DNA of 64,000 nucleotides from Chlorops oryzae (Eukaryota; Arthropoda; Insecta; Diptera; Chloropidae), in NCBI GenBank assembly GCA_020466095.1, contig CM035807.1:98909785-98973784 (forward strand), written 5' to 3'. The notes below the pieces were generated by a model, which searched no databases, had not been told where the DNA came from, and saw only the letters and a program-made list of their open reading frames with translations. Positions 50,751 through 59,854 of the stretch are shown piece by piece (positions within the stretch are counted from its first letter, which is position 1; every line of letters begins with the position of its first letter). A program made the position numbers and the translations under genes.

Positions 50751-51213
50751 ATACCCAGTAGTCAAAAGTGCGCCGCCGACATAAAGGACGAACCATTACG
50801 CCGATCTATGATGGCTAGCCATTTCACTAGTGAAAGAAAGATAGAAGAATAGGCAGGCTATACTCATTTGAAATGAATTCTGAGAAACCTTATTCTCACT
50901 GTTGGTGAGTACCTATTTGTACTCTCTCATGACTCACTTGATCTCTCTTAAGTGATGCCAAGAGGTAGAAAATATAAAAATATTTTCAATGTTGTCAGCA
51001 AAACAAATACGGGGGAAATCTAAACAAAACGCATGTCCTTATTCGCTAGCGAAAAGGCTCGCCAACGAAGGCGTATAAACGGACGACCCGCCCATGGCAA
51101 TGACATCACAATGTTAAATGGGACAGCGTTTTGGATAGCCGATGGACGCGTCCATGCCACCATGGACTGGTGAAAACACCAGTGTTTGGGTGGCTCAGTT
51201 GACTACTGGGTAT
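50751..51213. mobile_element. 463 bp foldback element rich in palindromes
   Basis: ATACCCAGTAGTCAA at 50751-50765 and its exact reverse complement at 51199-51213 form 15 bp perfect terminal inverted repeats. TTGAT occurs just outside each end and may be a 5 bp duplication, slightly offset. Inside are perfect palindromes TTTCACTAGTGAAA (50822), TTCGCTAGCGAA (51042) and ATGGACGCGTCCAT (51142), and a CTGGTG/CACCAG hairpin (about 51167). No transposase is present and the superfamily is unknown. Confidence 0.6.
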
Positions 51214-52234
51214 TGATCAATTTGTTCATACACGCACACATCGCCTCATCCTATATCCGTGCGACGAGGAGCTTTTTCTAAGGAACATTTACTTGGCCTT
51301 ATCATCGATGAAATTGTGCTACTCCTGAAGATGACGGCACTTCATGCACAGCAAACGGGCTGACGCATTGGCCTTTTTATTCGAAAATTGTGACTCTGAT
51401 TTCAATCAGTGGATTTAAATACTATTCTGTTTGGGTGAGCTTTTATGGCAGTTGTTAATGTGGCTTTAAATATTCATGGCTTTCAATACATACATACATA
51501 TCTGGGGAACTGTATGAATGCTTTTTCTGACGATAGGTGTGTATTATCTATGAACAAAGGTCCTGAGGTCGTTGGTTTCAAATGAAAAGAACGAAATTAT
51601 TTTTTAAATATATTTTTCCTTTGTTTTTATATTGAAAATATACAACCGTTTGTCATTTGTTGTTATCCCAGGAAGAAGATTATTTTCTGAAAATATTTCA
51701 CCTTGTGTTTGGAAGATTGTTTAATCAGAAATCACCTTACGTTCTTTTTGAGATCTATCGATGAAAAATGGCATTGATTTTATGAGGACATAATTATTAG
51801 AAAAGGAGAGTTCAGAGGCGAATATCGCACCCAGGTCAATCGAATGCAAGAAAAATATGACATGTTACAAATATAATTACGTGCTCATTTTTTTTTTTTT
51901 AATATGAGCCAAAAAGGACTCGCAAACGATATCAAATATGAAATATGATTATTTTAATCAGAAAGAGGAATCGTAAAAGATTTGATTGTGATAAAAAATT
52001 TCAAAGAATACTGCTGGGATTTTCCTACACTAACATGCTCATAGCCGACCTCTTTATGGCGAGAATATTTATAATGGAACATTTTTCCTCGAAATCATTC
52101 TATCCGTGTTTGATCAGCTATTTCTATGGGGACAGACTGACGGCTGGTTCTATAGAAGCTCGTTACAATTTCCTTCCCTTAGAAGAATTGTATGCGTATA
52201 CCAGCAAATATCTCACTTGGAAGCGTTGATAGTA
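51214..52234. other. non-coding DNA, no gene seen
   Basis: AT-rich. A 94-codon plus-strand frame at 51945-52229 is open but lacks any recognisable motif or splice context. Confidence 0.45.
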
Positions 52235-52449
52235 AGCCCGATTCTAAATATTCCCGGGGAATTCCGTGCGGAATTGTAACAAAATTCTGCCTGTTTAAGC
52301 ACACTGGAAAAGTCAATATAAAGGAACCCAGTATTTTGAACATTTTTAAGCCATTTATTCTTGAATTGATGCTTAGAATACTTCCTTTTCCGCGGTAAAA
52401 AGTTTTAGGGGGGAAAAATTCCCGGGGAATATTCATTTAGAATAGGGCT
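52235..52449. mobile_element. 215 bp MITE with CCCGGG subterminal palindromes
   Basis: The left end AGCCCGATTCTAAAT and the right end ATTTAGAATAGGGCT are inverted with one mismatch. Just inside, ATTCCCGGGGAATT on the left and ATTCCCGGGGAAT on the right are themselves palindromic. A three-base TAA-like target is possible, which would suggest PIF/Harbinger, but this is not demonstrated. Confidence 0.55.
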
Positions 52450-52829
52450 GAGTATCTTCGGAGCGAGAGGCACCGATCTAAGAGTCGAGCGATCAGAAAC
52501 TCAAACAATTGAAATCTTAAATTTTGCCCTCAAATCAATTAAAATTTTAGTCTCAAGTCCTCTCGAAAGCGTGCAAATGCATTACCGCATTGCCTTCGGC
52601 ACATGTCCGAAATTTTAAAGATAAATTAATGTTGACCTAAAAGCAACATAACAGGTTGGCTGATAAGTCCCCGGTCTGACACATAGATGGCGTCGCTAGT
52701 ATTAAATGCATATTATTTTTATATAGTGGCAACCTTCAAATGATTCGTGTCAAAATTTGACGTCTGTAAGTCAATTAGTTTGTGAGATAGAGCGTCTTTT
52801 GTGAAGCAACTTTTGTTATTGTGAAAAAA

Positions 52830-52922
52830 ATGGAAAAAAATGGAAAAAAAGGAATTTCATGTTTTGATAAAATACTGTTTTCTGAAGGGAAAAAATACAG
52901 TGGAAGCAAAAACTTGGCTTGA
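52830..52922 (+). promoter_or_regulatory. upstream ORF overlapping the transposase start
   Basis: A 10 bp tandem duplication of TGGAAAAAAA (52831-52850) puts an extra ATG at 52830, ten bases before the transposase ATG and therefore out of frame. It has a favourable context (A at -3, G at +4) and opens a 30-codon ORF that ends at TGA 52920-52922, inside the transposase gene. Under leftmost-ATG scanning it should lower transposase synthesis. Translation of this ORF is inference. Confidence 0.6.
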
Positions 52923-53886
52923 TAATGAGTTTCCGGACTCTGCCCCAGGAAAATCAACAATAATTGATTGGTATGCAAAATTCAAGCGTGGTGAAATGAG
53001 CACGGAGGACGGTGAACGCAGTGGACGCCCGAAAGAGGTGGTTACCGACGAAAACATCAAAAAAATTCACAAAATGATTTTGAATGACCGTAAAATGAAG
53101 TTGATCGAGATAGCAGAGGCCTTAAAGATAGCAAAGGAACGTGTTGGTCATATCATTCATCAATATTTGGATATGAAAAAGCTCTGTGCAAAATGGGTGC
53201 CGCGCGAGCTCACATTTGACCAAAAACAACAACGTGTTGATGATTCTGAGCGGTGTTTGCAGCTGTTAACCCGCAATACACCCGAGTTTTTGCGTCGATA
53301 TGTGACAATGGATGATACATGGCTCTATCACTACACTCCTGAGTCCAATCGACAGTCGGCTGAGTGGACAGCGATCGGTGAACCGTCTCCGAAGCGTGGA
53401 AAGATTCAAAAGTCCGCTGGCAAAGTAATGGCCTCTGTTTTTTGGGATGGGCATGGAATAATTTTTATCGATTATCTTGAGAAGGGAAAAACCATCAACA
53501 GTGACTATTATATGTCGTTATTGGAGCGTTTGAAGGTCGAAATCGCGGCAAAATGGCCCCATATGAAGAAGAAAAAAGTGTTGTTCCACCAAGACAACGC
53601 ACCGTGCCACAAGTCATTGAGAACGATGGCAAAAATTCATGAATTAGGCTTCGAATTGCTTCCCCACCCACCGTGTTCTCCAGATCTGGCCCCCAGCGAC
53701 TTTTTCTTGTTCTCAGACCTCAAAAGGATGCTCGCAGGGAAAAAATTTGGCTGCAATGAAGAGGTGATCGCCGAAACTGAGGCCTATTTTGAGGCAAAAC
53801 CGAAGGAGTACTACCAAAATGGTATCAAAAAATTGGAAGGTCGTTATAATCGTTGTATCGCTCTTGAAGGGAACTATGTTGAATAA
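52840..53886 (+). CDS. mariner transposase, irritans/Himar1 type, intact
   Basis: 348 codons, the full length for this family. It cuts the element out at its terminal repeats and pastes it into TA dinucleotides, acting in the nucleus as a dimer. Residues 1-110 carry the paired helix-turn-helix DNA-binding region. The linker motif WVPREL is at 119-124. The DDE/D nuclease follows, with D158 (in VTMDD), D252 (in HQDNAPCH) and D287 (in SPDLAPSD); D252 and D287 are 34 residues apart, the DD34D signature. All three acidic residues are present. Two conserved motifs deviate from the family as I recall it: residue 159 is Asp where Glu is usual, and residue 279 is Cys in the motif normally written YSPDLAPSD. 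About ten further residues differ from Himar1 by memory. Activity is therefore uncertain. The ATG at 52840 is the family start, but an out-of-frame ATG lies 10 bp upstream. Confidence 0.95.
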   Translation: MEKKEFHVLIKYCFLKGKNTVEAKTWLDNEFPDSAPGKSTIIDWYAKFKRGEMSTEDGERSGRPKEVVTDENIKKIHKMILNDRKMKLIEIAEALKIAKERVGHIIHQYLDMKKLCAKWVPRELTFDQKQQRVDDSERCLQLLTRNTPEFLRRYVTMDDTWLYHYTPESNRQSAEWTAIGEPSPKRGKIQKSAGKVMASVFWDGHGIIFIDYLEKGKTINSDYYMSLLERLKVEIAAKWPHMKKKKVLFHQDNAPCHKSLRTMAKIHELGFELLPHPPCSPDLAPSDFFLFSDLKRMLAGKKFGCNEEVIAETEAYFEAKPKEYYQNGIKKLEGRYNRCIALEGNYVE

Positions 53887-53955
53887 TAAAAACGAATTTT
53901 GACAAAAAAATGTGTTTTTCTTTGTTAGACCGGGGACTTATCAGCCAACCTGTTA

Positions 53956-54523
53956 CATTACCCTTCTACACTTTCTGGACATTCATTCGAACACTTCGTT
54001 CACACTAAAACGAAAACATTACACATTCTCCGGTTATAGCACATAAATTTCGAATGAAGTCTATTTGGTACGACCGTATGCAATCGGCGTCCATATGCAG
54101 CGATGAGAATACTATATGCCTATGGATTCTAGTTTTTGCTGTTCCCAAATAAATTTATGGGTGGGTGGGACGTAGGAGGATTTAGGAACGAAATGCTTTC
54201 AAATAAACAATTCTTGTGACTTTTGCAGAATTTAATTAAAATTTGACGGGGTTATGTATGTGTCTTTGTCAAACATTTACTCACCGCTCAGTAAAACAAA
54301 GCACCAAAATAAGGTCAAAGCTCAGAAGATCGGATTCCTCAAACGAATTTAGGGATTAATAATTTGAAAGTTTCGAAATGATTTTTCATTTGAAGGAGCC
54401 CTTATTGAAATCAATTGGGATCATTTGAATATGAAATGAAAAGCAAAAGAATATTTCTCAGGGTTTTAAGCTTACGAAAACCTAACTCAAGCCAACGATC
54501 CAAAGCCACATGGCCATTAGGGT
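53956..54523. other. non-coding spacer
   Basis: Sequence between the mariner and the foldback element. No gene or repeat is recognised. Confidence 0.5.
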
Positions 54524-54945
54524 GGTCCAAAATTGTATAGGAAAATTATTTTGTGTCGGATTTTGCGAGTCACCCCCTCGAAATGTAGTAGAAAATGAAA
54601 AGATTTAGATCGATCGGTGAAAAAATTTTTCTCAGTGTAAAACTTAAAAATATTTTTGGACTTCCTGTTGTATTTAGAATCAGCCAACGTTTGTTTCGTC
54701 CTCCTATCTTAATTATTTTGAGATATTTAGAAAAATCTAACTGAATTTGTTTGTACTAGCGGCATGAGTTTAAAAAAATCATGTTTCTGAACTTTGACCT
54801 CGTTGAGCACCCCCTAAATGATGTCCGATCGATCTAAATCTTTTCATTTCCCTTTTCTGTTGCCCTCTACTACATTTCGAGGGGCTGACTCGCAAAATTA
54901 ATGTATTCTGAGAAAATTTTTTCAACTCCGAAGTGAAAACAACAA
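54524..54945. mobile_element. foldback/MITE element next to the JAZF1-like gene
   Basis: A left arm at about 54560-54618 (TTTTGCGAGTCACCCCCTCG, then AATGTAGTAGA and GATTTAGATCGATCGG) pairs with a right arm at about 54825-54898. Matching is near perfect except for about 17 extra bases in the right arm, and the loop is about 206 bp. The start GGGTGGTCCAAAATT is a common type of MITE end in insects by memory. Outer borders are approximate. The element begins about 50 bp beyond the stop codon of the gene at 54999, so it may form part of that gene's 3' untranslated region. Confidence 0.7.
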
Positions 54946-54998
54946 CAAAATTGGCAGTATAATGAAAGTAAAATTCTCATACAGGATACAGTACGACT

Positions 54999-55934
54999 CT
55001 AAGGATACACACAGTCGCTAACATCCCCAACGTCAATGATATCGTCTGTATGGTTGGATTTTTTGGGGCTCTCAACAACGGCCAGCTTATTGGTTACCTC
55101 GGATTTTTCTTCTAACGTTGATATTGCTTGACTTGAAGCCAAGCCGCCTTCAGCTTGTAAATTTGTGGACCCCAGATCAGTTTCATTATTTGACTTGTCC
55201 ATGCAATAATCTCCGCCGTTTGATTCACACATGCCATCAATGGGCGAAGGTATTTTATTTATTGTCAAAAAGGCTACCGATTCCAATTGTCGAAACACTG
55301 AAACATTAGACCTTGGTAGAATTACCTTCGCATAGCCATGGGCCATGGCAGCGTGATTTTTGAGACCGTTTTCGGTTTTGTACACCTTCCCGCAATAACA
55401 AACAAGTCCTTTGTTGCTTTTATTCCTTTTATGTCCATTCTTTGCATGATATTTGATACCGTTGATATTTTTATAACGTTTCTTACAACCGGGCACTGGG
55501 CAAGCGAAAGGTTTTCCACTGCCTCCATCGGAGGCCTGCATACTACCATACCGCATAATAAAATCCGAACTGAACTCTTCATCGGGATCATCTTCGAAGA
55601 CATCGACCGCATCGACCGCATCGAAGTCATCGATTTCACTATCCGAACCGATTTGTCGCAAGGGTAGACAATAATTGTGCTCGTTGGCAACACCGTCCGG
55701 CAGTAAACTACAAAATGGGTCGTCCGGCTTTATCAAATCCGTCGAAGTAGAAGAGTAGCGCACCGCATAGCTTAATGGAATCGATTCGGGACTTCCCGTC
55801 TCAAATTGTTGAACTACTTCAGGATTAAAATCGATATGGCCGCCGGTCTCGATGTGCTCGATAAGGTCGCTTAGGCTTTCGAACATCTCGCCGCATCCTT
55901 CGAACTTGCAAACATTCCTTAAGAAGAAGGACAT
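54999..55934 (-). CDS. JAZF1-like C2H2 zinc-finger protein
   Basis: A 311-residue protein in one exon. It closely resembles vertebrate JAZF1, a nuclear cofactor tied to TR4 (NR2C2) and the NuA4/TIP60 acetyltransferase complex; the D. melanogaster counterpart is CG12054 as I recall. Finger 1 (C9, C14, H27, H33) opens with SFFLRNVCKFEGC, like the human SFFSNTCRFGGC start. An acidic stretch covers about 98-121. Finger 2 (C145, C150, H163, H168) carries the signature KPFACPVPGCKKRYKN. Finger 3 (C179, C181, H194, H199) has a short CxC. The C-terminal 110 residues, longer than in human JAZF1 (about 243 residues overall), are Ser/Asp/Glu-rich. The ATG at 55934 is chosen because the upstream TTG at 55940 is not a eukaryotic start and a stop precedes it in frame. 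Splicing from an upstream untranslated exon is possible (CATAG just upstream). Neighbours are a foldback element downstream and uORFs upstream. Confidence 0.93.
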   Translation of the reverse strand: MSFFLRNVCKFEGCGEMFESLSDLIEHIETGGHIDFNPEVVQQFETGSPESIPLSYAVRYSSTSTDLIKPDDPFCSLLPDGVANEHNYCLPLRQIGSDSEIDDFDAVDAVDVFEDDPDEEFSSDFIMRYGSMQASDGGSGKPFACPVPGCKKRYKNINGIKYHAKNGHKRNKSNKGLVCYCGKVYKTENGLKNHAAMAHGYAKVILPRSNVSVFRQLESVAFLTINKIPSPIDGMCESNGGDYCMDKSNNETDLGSTNLQAEGGLASSQAISTLEEKSEVTNKLAVVESPKKSNHTDDIIDVGDVSDCVYP

Positions 55935-55937
55935 TCT

Positions 55938-56002
55938 CAAGGACTCTCATTTATCTATGAAATCAATCCTTCTGTCGGCTTTACTGTCTTTGATTTTTCC
56001 AT
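55938..56002 (-). promoter_or_regulatory. upstream ATGs in the JAZF1-like leader
   Basis: Reading the minus strand toward the gene, a 20-codon ORF starting ATGAAGGGATTTTTCATGG ends at TAG just before the start region. A further ATG (about 55950) then opens a frame that overlaps the main start. If the leader is continuous, these would dampen translation; if an intron ends at the CATAG beside them, they are not in the mRNA. Confidence 0.35.
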
Positions 56003-56469
56003 GAAAAATCCCTTCATATTTTGAATTCAAACGCAAAAAATGATTGAGGAAATATTTTGATTTCAGAATCAGTGCCTACTTCGTTTAAGGTCCTGCGAGA
56101 TTTTTTGTAAAACTTTCTTCGCAGGATTTTAAATGAGTTGATAGATTTGATTGGGCTTTAAATGGTTGTGTCCCCAAGGAGTGCGGAATGGTGGCCACTC
56201 TTTATTGAGGGCGTATTCTTGTGCAGGAATTTTGAAAAAAATATTAAAGCTATCACAAATAAAAAAAAATTAACAAAGCTTTTACAAAATTTTTTTAAAG
56301 TATTTTTTTTTTAATTAAAATTTGTTTTAAAACCAGATTTTTTTTTAATCTAATAAAATAAATATAAATAAAAGATTTTAAAATTTTAAAAATAATTTTT
56401 TTTATTTAAAATTTTTTAATTCAAATTTCTTTTTAAAACCAGATAAACTTTGTTAAAATAATCTACTGG
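56003..56469. other. AT-rich non-coding DNA
   Basis: Upstream region of the JAZF1-like gene. From about 56240 to 56460 it is almost pure A/T in short homopolymers. No TATA box can be singled out and no other gene is seen. Confidence 0.5.
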
Positions 56470-56540
56470 CTAGAGTTGCATCGGATATCCGGACTCACAG
56501 CCAGCCGGATATCCGACATGCGGCCGGATACACTATCTAT
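56470..56540 (+). mobile_element. hAT-like terminus with CCGGATATCCGG repeats
   Basis: TAGAGTTGCATCGGATATCC is followed by a second CCGGATATCCG and a CCGGATA within 60 bp. A TAGAGTTGCA-type end with palindromic subterminal words is what several insect hAT families show. The opposite end was not found, so this is a fragment or an undetected border. Confidence 0.35.
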
Positions 56541-56814
56541 AATATATAACATTACTAATTTCATTTCATTTTCATTTATTTCACTTATGCTTACTCCTAG
56601 TACAAAAAGAGAGTTCTTATAGGCTGTACTAGTTAATAAAGAGTTATTAAGAATCTTGAGGAGAGATATGTGTATATGAGTATGTGATTATAATAGCCCT
56701 ATCGGAATTTAGGAAATCAGATTGAAAAAAAATATATTTGACAATTAGTTGAAAAGCAATTAGTTGACATACCATACATGAACTTTAATATAATGTATTA
56801 AATCTGAATATATT
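56541..56814. other. non-coding DNA
   Basis: Contains CTAGTAC/GTACTAG arms of 7 bp around 56597-56631. Nothing else is seen. Confidence 0.4.
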
Positions 56815-56890
56815 CGATCTCTTCGTGGCGTAGCGCATAGCGATTGCGCTTAGCAATCCGAAGGCTGGAGTTCGAATCCTGTTGCAGACA
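56815..56890 (+). repeat. tRNA-like SINE head (Lys-CTT-like)
   Basis: TGGCGTAGCGC (about 56826) is a near A-box and GAGTTCGAATCC (about 56868) a near-perfect B-box, with the usual spacing. The anticodon arm GATTG CGCTTAG CAATC has a full 5 bp stem and a CTT in the anticodon position. The T-stem pairs 4 of 5. The acceptor stem does not pair, so it is probably a tRNA-derived SINE or tRNA pseudogene rather than a working tRNA. Confidence 0.5.
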
Positions 56891-57189
56891 GAAATAAGAT
56901 GTGGAAAAATTGGGAATTGAAAGAGTCAGGTAAATTTTAAATACAAACTAAAGGAGAAAAGAAGCTGCCAACCATACCGTGAAGTTTGCCATCCTTTCTT
57001 CAAATACGTCATACACAAGCTCTTTGAAAAACTCCTTTAAGTTCCACTGAAACCTTTCTTTTTTATAATTTTGAATAAAAAGTTTGGTTGAAAGGATATT
57101 CCTCTAAGTTTTTTCATTATTATTTAAATGTTAGGTTTATTATTACATAGTTTACCACAAAAAAAAAAAAAAATAAAAAAAAAAAAAAA
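56891..57189. other. non-coding DNA
   Basis: Possibly the body of the SINE that starts at 56815, but no target duplication was found. A poly-A run lies at about 57159-57190. Confidence 0.35.
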
Positions 57190-57240
57190 AACCCTTGTGT
57201 GAACGGGGATTTGAACTCACAGACCTCGGATTGTTAGAAA
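57190..57240 (-). repeat. tRNA-like fragment, 3' half
   Basis: On the minus strand, TAACAATCCGAGGTCTGTGA is followed by GTTCAAATCCCCG (B-box), ACACAAGGG and a run of T. This is the 3' half of a tRNA-like sequence ending at an RNA polymerase III-type T run. No A-box is visible upstream. Confidence 0.4.
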
Positions 57241-58040
57241 GACTGGAAAGAAACAACTTTGAAATCATTCAAAGAAAAATTAAAATAATATCAATTTAAA
57301 ATAAACTGATTTTTAACTAATTTAAAAGATATCCAGATTCAGACAATTGACTTTGCCGTAGGACATCGCCATGCTAAAAAAGTTAGTTTTCTCCATGGGA
57401 AAAAGTCAGAGTTTAAATTAATTGTCACTTTAAATCAATCAGTTGTTCTATTAATTTAAAATTAGTTGAAATTCCTAAAGGGAGTGTGGATATTAAGAAA
57501 ATGAAAATTGACAGTTAAGGGAAGTTTTTAGTTTCAAAACTCGAATTTTTTTAAATTTTTATTTTATTATTATTTTTTTTTTTTTAATAACATAAAAATA
57601 AATTAAAAAAATTGAAAAATCTTAATTAAAAAAATTTTAAATTTTTTTCCCCAAATTTCTTCTTAAAGCTAAAAAAAATTTTTGTAACTAATAAGAAAAC
57701 ATAACAATATACAAATATTTAAAATTTAAAAATTTCTTAAATAATTTTTTTTTTATTGCAATATGTATTTTTGAAAAGCTGAAAATTAAAAAAAAAACAA
57801 AAATATATAAAAATTTTTTTAAAAAGTTAAAAATTATAAATTTTTTAAAGAATTTAAAAATATTTTAAAAAATTTTAATCTGAAAAAATGATTTCTTAAA
57901 AATATTTTTTTTAAATGGTTTTCTTTAGTTGTGCTACGGGGCATGGGCAGTTATATTGAGAAAGTGTTAAACGATTCTTTAGAACTTGCGATATTGCTTG
58001 AAGGTTTCCACAAAGGCTTTTCGTCCTAGCAGGTACCGCA
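57241..58040. other. AT-rich low-complexity DNA
   Basis: About 57540-57910 consists of A/T homopolymers and AAATTT words. No gene. Confidence 0.6.
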
Positions 58041-58074
58041 GTACAGTTGCGTCGCCTCACTAGAGCAACTGTAA
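58041..58074. repeat. 9 bp-arm hairpin
   Basis: TACAGTTGC and GCAACTGTA are exact inverted copies 14 bp apart. It could be a remnant MITE or a chance hairpin. Confidence 0.4.
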
Positions 58075-58811
58075 ATTATTGGAAATTTAAATTTTTCTCT
58101 TTATTTTTTTTTTTAATAAAAGCTTGCTCTTAAAAGCTTATCACTTCCCTCTTAAGCTCATGTTGACTGCCATAAATTTTCTCCATTAGTTTAATTAAAT
58201 AACGTGAGTGGGGGATTAACGAATCGTGCACGGATGTGTAAAAAACCAGGTAAACCGTATAAATTGTGGTAAAACGATTTAAAAAATGGACCGTGGAAAT
58301 TGCGTCTGCATTTGTGTGCAAATGAGTGGCATTAAAAAATAAAATTTACTTATAACACAACTCCGTTCCGCAAATGGCGTAAGATTTTTCAAAATGAAAA
58401 ATAAATCTTCTTTAAAACGCCACTTAAAACCGTATGTCGGGCAATTGAAGCAGCAGCTGCAACTGTAACGCTGCATAATAAGTTATTCCAAGCAACTCCG
58501 GCTTGCTCTTGCACATGAAAAATACACTTCATTTTTTTTTATAAAATATTTATGATTAATGAATGGAGTGCGTGATATCAAAGGCAGTTATCGTAAACTT
58601 AAATAGAAAGATATCATTTTTTTAAAAGGGTTTTTACGGTTCGTTTGACAAGTACTTAAAAAAAGTGGTAGAAAAAAAAAAAGATGAGATTAAAAACATT
58701 CAAATGGTGCCATGTTAAGATGTTAAAGCCTTAACATAGCAGATTGATTTGAAATTTTTTTGTTTATTTGTTTATAACAGTTGAATTTTTTATAAATAAA
58801 ATATTTAACTA
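58075..58811. other. non-coding DNA, no gene seen
   Basis: AT-rich. Short minus-strand frames at 58130-58476 have no recognisable features. Confidence 0.5.
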
Positions 58812-58983
58812 CAGTCGAAACTCTGTATAACGAACTCCTCTGTAACAAACTTTTCTCTATAGCGAGTCTTCTGAAGTCATTTTCGCTACATTTTTAATTC
58901 TTTTTTTTTCTCCTTATAACGATTTTTCTCTGTAAGGATTTTTTCCCCGGTCCCTTGGAATTCGTTATAGAGAGTTTCGATTG
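58812..58983 (+). mobile_element. 172 bp pogo/Tigger-like MITE, complete
   Basis: TA lies on both sides (58810-58811, 58984-58985) of an element starting CAGTCGAAACTCTGTATAAC and ending GTTATAGAGAGTTTCGATTG. These are terminal inverted repeats of about 23 bp with a few mismatches. CAGT ends plus a TA target are typical of pogo/Tigger elements. No transposase is present. A partial second copy at 28147 confirms a family. Confidence 0.75.
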
Positions 58984-59854
58984 TATGTATGTATATATAG
59001 AACATGCATGACAAATTTTCGTTATTAATGAATAAATTTAAGAAATAATACATATTTTAAATCAATCCGTAAAAAAAAATCACCATCATCAGTGAAAAGT
59101 TTCATCACAAAATTGTGATTCAGTTCAAAAGGCGTAATGTCAAAGCTTAATTCTAAGAAAGTGTTCACATACTATAAAATTTGAATTAAATTATCTGAAG
59201 CAAGGAGAGGAGAATGTCGGATGTCGCATATTGTGAACGTTGAAGTTTCGAAGTTTGCGACGGCTTCACTAATGTGGAAAAGAATTCCTAATAAAATGTA
59301 TTCTTATTCCGTTTGCATAGCCGGGAAGTTTCTTTGTCAGTCTTCGTGTTGCATTCATTTACATACGTGACACAAGATGGCAAATGACTTGTATTTGAAG
59401 TTATCATGCAACAGGCATCAACTGCCTGAGAAGTCAAATGACGAAAAGAAACTTCAAAACGTGAAGGCGGCAGGCAAAAGTTTTTATAATGTGATTTCAA
59501 GTAGCATCGAAAGAAAAACAAAATAAACCCATTTATTTGCATAGCAACATGCAACATAAAGCAAACAGCAAATAGAGGAGAGAAAATCGATTTTTTTCTT
59601 TTTTTGTTTTACTTACACACATTTTCCTCTATTTGTTCGCGAGTTGCAACGAAAAGAATGGTTTTCGAAAGAAACATTAAGAGATCAAGAATAGTACACT
59701 TCTTTAAGAATTTACTTGATGTGTTTATTTAGTAAAAACTTTTGTAGCAAATGTACTTGTTTCAAAGAATTGTCTTTAGTTAGGGTTTTTCTTTGAGTTT
59801 TTTTTTTGGAATCGACGTTTCATCACAGGTGGTATAACTATTCAGGTAATATCC
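58984..59854. other. non-coding DNA upstream of the secreted-protein candidate
   Basis: No TATA box can be singled out. The frame of the candidate stays open upstream of its ATG back to a TAG near 59779. A CACAG at about 59824-59828 could be a 3' splice site, so the ATG exon may be an internal exon. Confidence 0.4.

Larger units (their letters stand above)
52651..53953 (+). mobile_element. complete Himar1-like mariner element
   Basis: 1303 bp flanked by TA on both sides (52649-52650, 53954-53955). Terminal inverted repeats of 30 bp (52651-52680 and 53924-53953) start ACAGGTTGGCTGATAAGTCC and differ at one position. These ends and the encoded protein match, as I remember them, the irritans-subfamily mariners typified by Himar1 of the horn fly. 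The element contains a single uninterrupted transposase gene. Near-identical ends and an open reading frame indicate a young insertion. Mariners move by cut and paste into TA and are often spread horizontally between species; transfer here is inference. Confidence 0.95.

Noticed and set aside
55935..55940. TTG as start of the JAZF1-like protein
   Set aside because: Non-ATG start; an ATG two codons further (55934) fits the family N-terminus, and a stop lies in frame upstream.
56815..56890. Functional tRNA-Lys gene
   Set aside because: Anticodon and T-arms look good but the acceptor stem does not pair.
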